Positions 1 through 11,639 are shown, numbered from the stretch's first letter. The stretch is 64,000 bases of DNA from Acanthococcus lagerstroemiae (GCA_031841125.1 CM063108.1:73504344-73568343), one strand, 5' to 3'. Notes: a model not told the origin generated them from the sequence alone. Numbers and translations: made by a program.

Positions 1-150
1 AGGCTGCTAGGACTATCTTAGCCCGCTTCACTTCTGGCCGAAAAACCGGCCTAGGTCGAACATCTGGCAAGTTGCTACGTGGGATCGAACCCGGGAACTC
101 CGGATTCCGAGACCAACGCGCTATCTACTCGGCCAACCAGGAAACCATCT
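1..150 (-). mobile_element. tRNA-derived SINE, copy 1 (cut by window start)
   Basis: Read on the minus strand, this has a tRNA-like head: a pol III A-box-like stretch at about 119-135 (TGGCCGAGTAGATAGCG) and a B box at 81-91 (GGTTCGATCCC). A non-tRNA body follows, containing the hairpin GGCCGGTTTTTCGGCC. A second copy at 43633-43815 shares head and body, so this is a dispersed family, not a functional tRNA. No acceptor stem closes. The 3' end lies outside the window. Confidence 0.75.
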
Positions 151-181
151 CACTGTATTCAGTACAATTACTTCATCATAT

Positions 182-359
182 ATTCGGACTTCCCAGGCCG
201 ATGGCGCGCTAGCATCGGGCCTTCCTCCCTTTCCGCACTTCAGGAAATAGTGCCATAGAATTCTTATCAACGTTAGGATACACTGTATGTAAACAATGCC
301 TAGCATCTCATGTAATCCTAACGTTGATAAGGTTCTGTTGAATCTTGGGAAGTCCGAAT
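182..359 (+). mobile_element. 178-bp MITE, left copy
   Basis: The element begins ATTCGGACTTCCCA and ends TGGGAAGTCCGAAT (14-bp terminal inverted repeats). It also contains an internal palindrome built from CTTATCAACGTTAGGAT and its complement. An equally long copy in opposite orientation lies at 666-843. No coding capacity. Confidence 0.8.
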
Positions 360-665
360 TGGTATCTTCTTCTTCTTCTTCTCTATAATATTATAAAGGA
401 GCAGCATATTTTCCTTTGTAACGGGTAAACGCGTCTCTCGCCGAACGAATTGCGGCAAATGATGTACCTACAAAAAGTTTGAAGTAGGAAGAAGGTTGTA
501 TTGCTTTTGAAATTTTAAAATTCGCGATAGGTACGTTGTAATTAATTGTCAAAGTTGACGGAAAATGAACAATTTTATAGACGTTTCGGTGCCGTGAGCG
601 GTGAGAGGAACGGTTAATGTGCTGAATACTGTGTCTAACCTCTCCTTTTGTCTCGATATTGTGAT

Positions 666-843
666 ATTCGGACTTCCCAAGATTCAACAGAACCTTATCA
701 ATGTTAGGATTACATGAGATGCTAGGCATTGTTTACATACAGTGTATCCTAACGTTGATAAGAATTCTATGGCACTATTTCCTGAAGTGCGGAAAGGGAG
801 GAAGGCCCGATGCTAGCGCGCCATCGGTCTGGGAAGTCCGAAT
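666..843 (-). mobile_element. 178-bp MITE, right copy, inverted
   Basis: Same family as 182-359, in reverse orientation and of identical length, with the same ATTCGGACTTCCCA termini. The two copies flank a 306-bp spacer (360-665). The open frame across this spacer and arm has no recognisable domain and I do not call it a gene. Confidence 0.8.
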
Positions 844-889
844 ACCCATTGGCTACGTTGGTTGCGCGGTAAGACGAGGTATATTTTCG

Positions 890-1181
890 TTGCAAAGCTT
901 AGATCATATATACGTAAATGGATAGGTAATACTCCCAAAAAGTTGAATTTGATGATATCCAAAGTACAGCGTTCGATATATTGCGGTTGTACGTTGTTGT
1001 GAGCATTATTGGTTTCGTCCTAGTTTCGTCAACCTTTCCTTTATCACTCACTGCCTCTAGACACAGACACAAACATCAACAGATCGAACGCTGTACTTTG
1101 GATAAACAAACCTTCCTCCGCACTTGACCGCCTACCCGTGAATTACGGATCAATTTACGTATTATATGATCTAAGTTGCAA
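890..1181. mobile_element. Nested palindromic TIR elements
   Basis: The outer arms, 890-923 and 1148-1181, are inverted repeats sharing CTTAGATCATATA and ACGTAAAT. Inside them, 956-1104 is a 149-bp element with ~22-bp perfect inverted termini (ATCCAAAGTACAGCGTTCGA at the left). The arrangement suggests one MITE inserted near the centre of another. No coding capacity. Confidence 0.65.
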
Positions 1182-1253
1182 AGCAAGCGCTTCAACGTCT
1201 AATGAGGGCACATGCTGGAAGTGGGGTGATTGGGATCAGTGTTACCACTTACC

Positions 1254-1513
1254 ATGAAGATATGTTTAATTCTATCCAGTATTTTCGGATGTTGGATTTC
1301 CTGTTTTTCTTCCACTTCGATTGAATTTTTTAAATTATGCTCCAAAGATGCGTTTGCAAAAACATTATTATTGTATGAAATTCAAAAAACGGAAGCAAGA
1401 AACAATGTCTCCAATCTCCAGTATTTGTCCATTAGGGTCAATAGATCAGTATGTAAGTTATCTCGAATGGAAGATGATGTTTCAGAGGGTGTTTGTGTCC
1501 AAGAAAAGTTTGA
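1254..1513 (+). CDS. Possible first exon of a small secreted protein (unrecognised)
   Basis: A weak candidate. The frame from ATG 1254 opens with a signal-peptide-like stretch (MKICLILSSIFGCWISCFSS) and a charged, Cys-containing segment. It is followed at 1514 by a consensus splice donor (GTAAGT), two bases into a codon. An in-frame ATG at 1230 is an alternative start. I see no matching downstream exon before the satellite begins, and I do not recognise the family. It may be a chance open frame in repeat-rich DNA. Confidence 0.2.
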
Positions 1514-1729
1514 GTAAGTTCAATCGCTGTGGCATAATAAAGCTCAGAAGTTTAAAGCGGAACAGTTATGAGGTTGATGTAAGTGCAAATTGCTCAATTG
1601 CTCGCGACTGATGTGCCGGATGTGTGGCGCAGTGGTCAGAGGGAATGATACATTTTGATGCATGTTAACAAGGTTTGTACCTTGACAACGCCAAAAACAA
1701 ATGTTGAATATATCTTAAGACAGGTTTCC

Positions 1730-2080
1730 TTTTTTCTTAATGGGTGTGTTTTCAAAACTACTTTCTTATTTTCTACGTATTTTCCCTCAATTTACCAATA
1801 TTCTATATTCCAAGCAGTGACCTTTAAGCGATTTGACGTTATCAGTATCAGTATTACCTACAATGGAATAGTCAGATTGTTTCTATTAGATATATTTTAG
1901 GCAGTTCCTTTTCTAATGGGTATTTTCAAAACTATTTGCTTCTATAAAATTCTACATTTGTTCGTCGTCTTCTTTTTTTCTTTCAAATTGGCAATATTCC
2001 ATGTTCCAAGCAGTAGTCTTAAGCGATGGAAATTTTAGGTGTTTCTTTTTTTAAATGGGTTTTATTAGTTCCCCCCAGAG
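1730..2080 (+). repeat. Two diverged copies of a ~190-bp repeat bordering the satellite
   Basis: Two head-to-tail degenerate copies share the landmarks AATGGGT...TTTTCAAAACTA, a T-rich run, CAATATTC...TTCCAAGCAGT and CTTAAGCGAT. A third copy, including TTATCAGTATCAGTATTACC, occurs on the far side of the satellite at about 11330-11490. The satellite therefore sits inside, or replaced part of, this repeat. Confidence 0.6.
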
Positions 2081-5000
2081 AGATTCGCCATTTTGAAAAA
2101 GTCAATTGGTGTATGTTGAGTTGCATATTCGACGTGCTGAAGGCATTACCAGAATATTAGAAAATTTGAAATACAATTGTGACGCCTTCGAAGAATTGAA
2201 TATGCTATTTCTCATACGCCAATTGACGTTTTCAAAATCGCTAATTTCTCTGGGGCAAACTAATAAAATGCAAAAATCTTTGGATTGGTGGCAGCTACTG
2301 CGAAACGGGTTGACACTTTCGAAAGAGGAGATCAATTTGCTCTCAAAATTTCAAACCGTTTTCCTCTAGCTATCCCCAGTACAGAGATTTTCGCGTTTTA
2401 TTAGTTCCCCCCAGAGAAATTCGCCATTTCGAAAAAGTCAATTGGTGTATGTTGAGTTGCATATTCGACGTGCTGAAGGCATTACCAGAATATTCGCCGT
2501 TTTCGAAATTGCTAATTTCATTGGGGCGAACTAATAAAATGCAAAAATCTTTGGATTGGTGGCAGCTACTGCGAAACGGGTTGACACTTTCGAAAGAGGA
2601 GATCAATTTGCTCTCAAAATTACAAACCGTGTTCCTCTAGCTATCCCCAGTCCAGAGATTTTCGCGATTTCGAAAACGTCACTTGTGTATGTTGAGTTGC
2701 ATATTCGACGTGCTGAAGGCATTACCAGAGTATTCGCCGTTTTCGAAATTGCTAATTTCATTGGGGCGAACTAATAAAATGCAAAAATCTTTGGATTGGT
2801 GGCAGCTACTGCGAAACGGGTTGACACTTTCGAAAGAGGAGGTCAATTTGCGCTCAAAATTACAAACCGTTTTCCTCTAGCTATCTCCAGTACAGAGATT
2901 TTCGCGTTTTATTAGTTCCCCCAGAGAAATTCACCATTTCGAAAAAGTCAATTGGTGTATGTTGAGTTGCATATTCGACGTGCTGAAGGCATTACCAGAA
3001 TATTAGAAAATTTCAAATACAATTGTGACGCCTTCGAAGAATTGAATATGCTATTTCTCATACGCCAATTGACGTTTTCGAAATCGCTAATTTCTCTGGG
3101 GCAAACTAATAAAATGCAAAAATCTTTGGATTGGTGGCAGCTACTGCGAAACGGGTTGACACTTTCGAAAGAGGAGATCAATTTGCTCTCAAAATTTCAA
3201 ACCGTTTTCCTTTAGCTATCCCCAGTCCGGAGATTTTCGCGTTTTATTAGTTCCCCCCAGAGAAATTCGCCATTTCGAAAAAGTCAATTGGTGTATGTTG
3301 AGTTGCATATTCGACGTGCTGAAGGCATTACCAGAATATTCGCCGTTTTCGAAATTGCTAATTTCATTGGGGCGAACTAATAAAATGCAAAAATCTTTGG
3401 ATTGGTGGCAGCTAGTGGGAAACGGGTTGACACTTTCGAAAGAGGAGATCAATTTGCTCTCAAAATTTCAAACCGTTTTCCTCTAGCTATCCCCAGTACA
3501 GAGATTTTCGCGTTTTATTAGTTCCCCCCAGAGAAATTCGCCATTTCGAAAAAGTCAATTGGTGTATGTTGAGTTGCATATTCGACGTGCTGAAGGCATT
3601 ACCAGAATATTCGCCGTTTTCGAAATTGCTAATTTCATTGGGGCGAACTAATAAAATGCAAAAATCTTTGGATTGGTGGCAGCTACTGCGAAACGGGTTG
3701 ACACTTTCGAAAGAGGAGATCAATTTGCTCTCAAAATTTCAAACCGTTTTCCTCTAGCTATCCCCAGTACAGAGATTTTCGCGTTTTATTAGTTCGCCCC
3801 AGAGAAATTCGCCATTTCGAAAAAGTCAATTGGTGTATCTTCAGTTGCATATTCGACGTGCTGAAGGCATTACCAGAATATTAGAAAATTTCAAATACAA
3901 TTGTGACGCCTTCGAAGAATTGAATATGCTATTTCTCATACGCCAATTGACGTTTTCAAAATCGCTAATTTCTCTGGGGCAAACTAATAAAATGCAAAAA
4001 TCTTTGGATTGGTGGCAGCTAGTGGGAAACGGGTTGACACTTCCGAAAGAGGAGATCAATTTGCTCTCAAAATTTCAAACCGTTTTCCTCTAGCTATCCC
4101 CAGTACAGAGATTTTCGCGTTTTATTAGTTCCCCCCAGAGAAATTCGCCATTTCGAAAAAGTCAATTGGTGTATGTTGAGTTGCATATTCGACGTGCTGA
4201 AGGCATTACCAGAATATTAGAAAATTTCAAATACAATTGTGACGCCTTCGAAGAATTGAATATGCTATTTCTCATACGCCAATTGACGTTTTCAAAATCG
4301 CTAATTTCTCTGGGGCAAACTAATAAAATGCAAAAATCTTTGGATTGGTGGCAGCTAGTGGGAAACGGGTTGACACTTCCGAAAGAGGAGATCAATTTGC
4401 TCTCAAAATTTCAAACCGTTTTCCTCTAGCTATCCCCAGTACAGAGATTTTCGCGTTTTATTAGTTCCCCAGAGAAATTCGCCATTCGAAAAAGTCAATT
4501 GGTGTATGTTTGAGTTGCATATTCGACGTGCTGAAGGCATTACCAGAATAATTTGAAAATTTCAAATACAATTGTGACGCCCTTTGAAGAATTGAATATG
4601 CTATTTCTCATACGCCAATTGACGTTTTCAAATCGCTAATTTCTCTGGGCAAACTAATAAAATGCAAAAATCTTTGGATGGTGGCAGCAAGTGGGAAACG
4701 GGTTGACACTTCGAAAGAGGAGATCAATTTGCTCTCAAAATTTCAAACCGTTTTCCTCTAGCTATCCCCAGTACAGAGATTTTCGCGTTTTATTAGTTCC
4801 CCCCAGAGAAATTCGCCATTTGAAAAAGTCAAATGGTGTAATGTTGAGTTGCATATTCGACGTGCGAAGGCATTAAGAATATTCGCGTTTTCGAAATTGC
4901 TAATTTCTTGGGGCGAACTAATAAAATGCAAAATCTTTGATTGTGCAGCTACTTCGAAAGGGTTGAAAACATTTTGAAAGAAGTCAATTGCTCTAAATTA

Positions 5001-8000
5001 AAACCGTGTTCCTCTAGTATCCCGCCAGGATTTCGCGATTTCGAAAAGTCATTGTGTATGTTATTGCATATTACGTCTGAAGGTTACCAAATATTGCGTT
5101 TTCGAAATTGCAATTTTTGGGGCAACTAATAAATGCAAAATTTTGGATTGGTGGCAGCTACTTGCGAAAACGGTTGACACTTTCGAAAGAGGAGATCAAT
5201 TTGCTCTCAAATTTCAAACCGTTTTCCTCTAGCTATCCCAGTCCAAGAGATTTTCGCGTTTTATTAGTTCCCCCAGAGAAATTCGCCATTTCGAAAAAGT
5301 AATTGGTGTATGTTGAGTTGCATATTCGACGTGCTGAAGGCATTACCAGATATTAAAATTAAAATAAATTTCGCCAAAGATTTCATCGAATTGAGTTTCA
5401 GCTAATTTCTTGGGGCAACATAAAATGCAAAAATCTTTGGATTGGTGGCAGCTATGCGAAACGGGTTGACACTTTCGAAAGAGGAGATCAATTTGCTCTC
5501 AAAATTTCAAACCGTTTTCCTCTAGCTATCCCCAGTACAGAGATTTTCGCGTTTTATTAGTTCCCCCAGAGAAATTCGCCATTTCGAAAAAGTCAATTTG
5601 GTGTATGATTGAGTTGTCAGATATTCGAAACGGGTTGATCTTGGAAGAGCGGAATTCACAGGGAAAATTAGCCTCAAAATTTCAAACGTTTTCCAAGCTT
5701 CCAGTCGAGATTCGCTTTCGAAAGTAATTGAATTATGCTATTATCTGACATACAGCAATTCGACGTTTTCAAATCGCTAATTTCTCTGGGGCAAACTAAT
5801 AAAATGCAAAAATCTTTGGATTGGTGGCAGCTAGTGGGAAACGGGTTGACACTTCGAAAGAGGAGATCAATTTGCTCTCAAAATTTCAAACCGTTTTCCT
5901 CTAGCTATCCCCAGTACAGAGATTTTCGCGTTTTATTAGTTCCCCCCAGAGAAATTCGCCATTCGAAAAAGTCAATTGGTGTATGTTGAGTTGCATATTC
6001 GACGTGCTGAAGGCATTACCAGAATATTGAAAATTTCAAATACATTGTGCGCCTTCGAAGATTGAATATGTATTTTCATACGCCAATTGACGTTCAATCG
6101 CTAATTTCTCTGGGGCAACTAATAAAATGCAAAAATCTTTGGATTGGTGGCAGCTACTGGAAACGGGTTGACACTTCGAAAGAGGAGATCAATTTGCTCT
6201 CAAAATTTCAAACCGTTTTCCTCTAGCTATCCCAGTCAGAGATTTTCGCGTTTTATTAGTTCCCCCAGAGAAATTCGCCATTTCGAAAAGTCAATTGGTT
6301 ATGTTGAGTTGCATTTCGACGTGCTGAAGGCATTACCAGAATATGAAATTAATACAATTGTACGCCTTGAGATTGAATATGTATTTCCATACCATTACGT
6401 TTCAAATCGTAATTTCTTGGGCAACTAATAAATGCAAAAATCTTTGGATTGGTGGCAGCTATGGAAACGGGTTGACACTTCCGAAAGAGGAGATCAATTT
6501 GCTCTCAAAATTTCAAACCGTTTTCCTCTAGCTATCCCCAGTCAGAGATTTTCGCGATTTCGAAAACGTCACTTGTGTATGTTGAGTTGCATATTCGACG
6601 TGCTGAAGGCATTACCAGAATATTCGCCGTTTTCGAAATCGCTAATTTCTCTGGGGCGAACTAATAAAATGCAAAAATCTTTGGATTGGTGGCAGCTACT
6701 GCGAAACGGGTTGACACTTTCGAAAGAGGAGATCAATTTGCTCTCAAAATTTCAAACCGTTTTCCTCTAGCTATCCCCAGTCCGGAGATTTTCGCGTTTT
6801 ATTAGTTCCCCCAGAGAAATTCGCCATTTCGAAAAAGTCAATTGGTGTATGTTGAGTTGCATATTCGACGTGCTGAAGGCATTACCAGAATATTAGAAAA
6901 TTTCAAATACAATTGTGACGCCTTCGAAGAATTGAATATGCTATTTCTCATACGCCAATTGACGTTTTCAAAATCGCTAATTTCTCTGGGGCAAACTAAT
7001 AAAATGCAAAAATCTTTGGATTGGTGGCAGCTACTGCGAAACGGGTTGACACTTTCGAAAGAGGAGATCAATTTGCTCTCAAAATTTCAAACCGTTTTCC
7101 TCTAGCTATCCCCAGTCCGGAGATTTTCGCGTTATTAGTTCCCGAGAAACGCATTTCGAAAAGATTGGTGTATGTTGAGTTGCATATTCGACGTGCTGAA
7201 GGCATTACAGAATATTCGCCGTTTTCGAAATTGCTAATTTCTTGGGGCGAACTAATAAAATGCAAAATCTTTGGATTGGTGGCAGCTACTGCGAAACGGG
7301 TTGAACTTTCGAAAGAGGAGATCAATTTGCTCTCAAAATTCAAACCGTTTTCCTCTAGCTATCCCCAGTCGAGATTTTCGCGTTTTATTGTTCCCCGAAA
7401 TCGCATTCGAAAGTCAATTGGTGTATGTTGAGTTGCATATTCGACGTGCTGAAGGCATTACCAGATATTCGCCGTTTTCGAAATTGCTAATTTTTGGGGC
7501 AAATAATAAAATGCAAAAATCTTTGGATTGGTGGCAGCTACTGCGAAACGGGTTGACACTTTCGAAAGAGGAGATCAATTTGCTCTCAAAATTTCAAACC
7601 GTTTTCCTCTAGCTATCCCAGTCGAGATTTTCGCGTTTTATTAGTTCCCCAGAGAAATTCGCATTTCGAAAAGTCATTGTGTATGTTGAGTTGCATATTC
7701 GACGTGCTGAAGGCATTACCAGAATATTTCGCCGTTTTCGAAATTTAATCGCTATTTCTTGGGGCGAAACTAATAAAATGCAAAAATCTTTGGATTGGTG
7801 GCAGCTATGCGAAACGGGTTGACACTTTCGAAAGAGGAGATCAATTTGCTCTCAAAATTTCAAACCGTTTTCCTCTAGCTATCCCCAGTACAGAGATTTT
7901 CGCGTTTTATTAGTTCCCCCAGAGAAATTCGCCATTTCGAAAAAGTCAATTGGTGTATGTTGAGTTGCATATTCGACGTGCTGAAGGCATTACCAGAATA

Positions 8001-11000
8001 TTAGAAAATTTCAAATACAATTGTGACGCCTTCGAAGAATTGAATATGCTATTTCTCATACGCCAATTGACGTTTTCAAAATCGCTAATTTCTCTGGGGC
8101 AAACTAATAAAATGCAAAAATCTTTGGATTGGTGGCAGCTAGTGGGAAACGGGTTGACACTTCCGAAAGAGGAGATCAATTTGCTCTCAAAATTTCAAAC
8201 CGTTTTCCTCTAGCTATCCCCAGTACAGAGATTTTCGCGTTTTATTAGTTCCCCCCAGAGAAATTCGCCATTTCGAAAAAGTCAATTGGTGTATGTTGAG
8301 TTGCATATTCGACGTGCTGAAGGCATTACCAGAATATTAGAAAATTTCAAATACAATTGTGACGCCTTCGAAGAATTGAATATGCTATTTCTCATACGCC
8401 AATTGACGTTTTCAAAATGCAAAATTCTTGGGGCAATAATAAGCAATTTTGGAAGGGAGACTATGCGAAAGGGTTGACATTTCCTGAAAGAGGATTTCAA
8501 TTTGCTCTCAATTTCAAACCGTTTTCCTCATATCCGTAACGGATTTCGTTGTTAGTTATTATTCCCCCGAGAAATTGCATTTCCAAAAAGTATTCGCCGT
8601 TATGTTATTGCAATTCGCTGGAGGCATTACAGAATATTCAACTTTTCGAATTGTATTCTGGGGCGGATAGACAATCAAAAATTGATTGTGCATATTCAAA
8701 CGTTCCACTTTCAAAGAGGAGATCATTTGCTTAAAATTCCAAAACGCTTTCAAAGTATCCCAGTCGATTTTGGTTATATTCGAGAATAAGCATTCGAAAA
8801 TAATTTTATTATTGCTTCGAGTGAAGGCATTCCATAGAATTAGTTTCAAATCAATTTGGCTTCGAAAATTGAAACTTATTTGTGGCATTGGACGTAACTA
8901 TCAAAGGGATAATTATCAAAATTCAAACTTTTCTGCAGCTACTGCGATACGGTTTGACATTCGAAAGAGAGTCATTTGTTCAAATTCAAGTTCTTTCCTC
9001 TAGCATCCAGCCAGAATTCGTTTTGCAATTCTTTCGAAGTCACTTATGATTTTGGTTGCATATTCGACGTGCTGAAGGCATACCAGATATTCGCGTTTTC
9101 GAAATGCTAATTTCTTGGGGCGAAACTAATAAATGCAAAATCTTTGGATTGGTGGCAGCTACTGCGAAACGGGTTGACACTTTCGAAAGAGGAGATCAAT
9201 TTGCTCTCAAAATTTCAAACCGTTTTCCTCTAGCTATCCCCAGTACAGAGATTTTCGCGTTTTATTAGTTCCCCCAGAGAAATTCGCCATTTCGAAAAGT
9301 ATTGGTGTTGTGAGTTCATATCGACTCTGAGCATTACGAATTTCCGTTTTCGAAATGCTATTCTGGCGAACATAATGCAAATCTTGGATTGTGGATACTG
9401 CGAAAGTTGACATTTCAAGAGGAGTCAATTGCTCTCAATTAACCGTTTCTTAGCTATCCCGTCGATTTTCGCTTATAGTTCCCCAGAGAATTCGCATCGA
9501 AAGTAATTGGGTATGTAGTTGCTATTCGACGTGTGAAGCATTACCAGATATTAAAAATTCAATACAATTGTGAGCTTCGAAATGAATCTTTTCTATACCA
9601 TTGACGTTTTCAATCGTATTTTCTGGGCAAACTAAAAATGCAAAATCTTGGATTGTGCAGTAGTGGAAGTGACCTCGAAAGAGGTCATTTCAACAACCGT
9701 TTTCTCTAGCTATCCCAGTACAGAGATTTCGCGATTTCGAAAACGTTCAGTTTGTGTATGTTGAGTTGCTATCACGTGCTGAAGCATCGAATTGCGTTCA
9801 ATGCTAATTCTTGGGCAACTATAAATGCAAAAATCTTTGGTTGGTGGCAGCTATGCGAAGGGTTGACACTTTCGAAAGAGGAGATCAATTTGCTCTCAAA
9901 ATTTCAAACCGTTTTCCTCTAGCTATCCCCAGTACAGAGATTTTCGCGTTTTATTAGTTCCCCCCAGAGAAATTCGCCATTTCGAAAAAGTCAATTGGTG
10001 TATGTTGAGTTGCATATTCGACGTGCTGAAGGCATTACCAGAATATTCGCCGTTTTCGAAATTGCTAATTTCATTGGGGCGAACTAATAAAATGCAAAAA
10101 TCTTTGGATTGGTGGCAGCTACTGCGAAACGGGTTGACACTTTCGAAAGAGGAGGTCAATTTGCTCTCAAAATTACAAACCGTGTTCCTCTAGCTATCCC
10201 CAGTCCAGAGATTTTCGCGATTTCGAAAACGTCACTTGTGTATGTTGAGTTGCATATTCGACGTGCTGAAGGCATTACCAGAGTATTCGCCGTTTTCGAA
10301 ATTGCTAATTTCATTGGGGCGAACTAATAAAATGCAAAAATCTTTGGATTGGTGGCAGCTACTGCGAAACGGGTTGACACTTTCGAAAGAGGAGGTCAAT
10401 TTGCGCTCAAAATTACAAACCGTTTTCCTCTAGCTATCTCCAGTACAGAGATTTTCGCGTTTTATTAGTTCCCCCCAGAGAAATTCACCATTTCGAAAAA
10501 GTCAATTGGTGTATGTTGAGTTGCATATTCGACGTGCTGAAGGCATTACCAGAATATTAGAAAATTTCAAATACAATTGTGGCGCCTTCGAAGAATTGAA
10601 TATGCTATTTCTCATACGCCACTTGACGTTTTCAAAATCGCTAATTTCTCTGGGGCAAACTAATAAAATGCAAAAATCTTTGGATTGGTGGCAGCTACTG
10701 CGAAACGGGTTGACACTTTCGAAAGAGGAGATCAATTTGCTCTCAAAATTTCTAACCGTTTTCCTTTAGCTATCCCCAGTCCAGAGATTTTCGCGATTTC
10801 GAAAACGTCAGTTGTGTATGTTGAGTTGCATATTCGACGTGCTGAAGGCATTAGCAGAATATTCGCCGTGTTCGAAATTGCTAATTTCTTTGGGGCGAAC
10901 TAATAAAATGCAAAAATCTTTGGATTGGTGGCAGCTACTGCGTAACGGGTTGACACTTTCGAAAGAGGAGATCAATTTGCTCTCAAAATTTCTAACCGTT

Positions 11001-11310
11001 TTCCTTTAGCTATCCCCAGTCCGGAGATTTTCGCGTTTTATTAGTTCCCCCCGAGAAATTCGCCATTTCGAAAAAGTCAATTGGTGTATGTTGAGTTGCA
11101 TATTCGACGTGCTGAAGGCATTACCAGAATATTCGCCGTTTTCGAAATCGCTAATTTCTCTGGGGCGAACTAATAAAATGCAAAAGTCTTTGGCTTGGTG
11201 GCAGCTACTGCGATACGGGTCGACACTTTCGAAAGAGGAGATCAATTTGCTCTCAAAATTTCTAACCGTTTGCCTCTAGCTATCCCCAGTCCGGAGATTT
11301 TCGGATATTT
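2080..11310. repeat. Satellite array of self-inverted monomers (336/271/240 bp)
   Basis: About thirty head-to-tail units, anchored on TTGCATATTCGACGTGCTG at 2121, 2457, 2697, 2967, 3303, 3574, 3845 and 4181 (spacings 336, 240, 270, 336, 271, 271, 336). The 336-bp unit is an imperfect inverted duplication. Reading outward from about position 3010 or about 3178, the two strands carry the same sequence in 168-bp halves: GTCAATTGGTGTA pairs with TACGCCAATTGAC, TTATTAG with CTAATAA, and GCCCCAGAGAAATT with AATTTCTCTGGGGC. The 271-bp form lacks 65 bp around one apex. The 240-bp form also lacks about 31 bp of one arm. Short frames open on both strands are a by-product and show no protein family. Confidence 0.93.
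4440..9920. repeat. Indel-rich central part of the satellite
   Basis: Units here match the flanking consensus but are peppered with one- and few-base deletions, worst at about 4860-5140, 5580-5760, 8410-9060 and 9290-9840. Base substitutions are comparatively rare. Units on either side (2080-4440 and 9920-11310) are clean. This looks more like poor long-read consensus across a repeat than natural decay. See findings. Confidence 0.6.
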
Positions 11311-11329
11311 ATATTTGAAATTCAGCGGG

Positions 11330-11490
11330 TTTTTTTCATTTTTCTTTTTTCCAAATTACCAATATTCCAAGCAATAGCCTTAAGGGATGTGACGTTATCA
11401 GTATCAGTATTACCTACAATGGAATCGTGAAATTCTTTCATGAATATATTTTAGACGGTTCCCACAAAAAATTCTACGTTATATTGAAGA
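11330..11490 (+). repeat. Right-hand copy of the satellite-bordering repeat
   Basis: Shares CAATATTCCAAGCA, CCTTAAG and TTATCAGTATCAGTATTACC, then CTACAATGGAAT and ATATATTTTAGACGGTTCC, with the left border copies at 1730-2080. It lies in the same orientation, directly after the last satellite unit. Confidence 0.6.
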
Positions 11491-11639
11491 GATTGAAAAG
11501 ATTAAAGAGATGTAGATGATTACTATACACCGGCTAGGCATTTTCAATATGCGAAATTACAATCGTACTACATACAATGATAAGAAGAAACATATAGCAC
11601 GACCTGTGACACAAACAAGGTTGACAACGAATCCACTAA

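Noticed and set aside
391..729. 112-codon minus-strand frame near the window start
   Set aside because: It spans a MITE arm and its spacer, with no recognisable domain or splice context.
2102..11279. Dozens of 60-136 codon frames on both strands in the satellite as genes
   Set aside because: They recur with the tandem unit on both strands, break with each indel and match no domain. They follow from the palindromic monomer.
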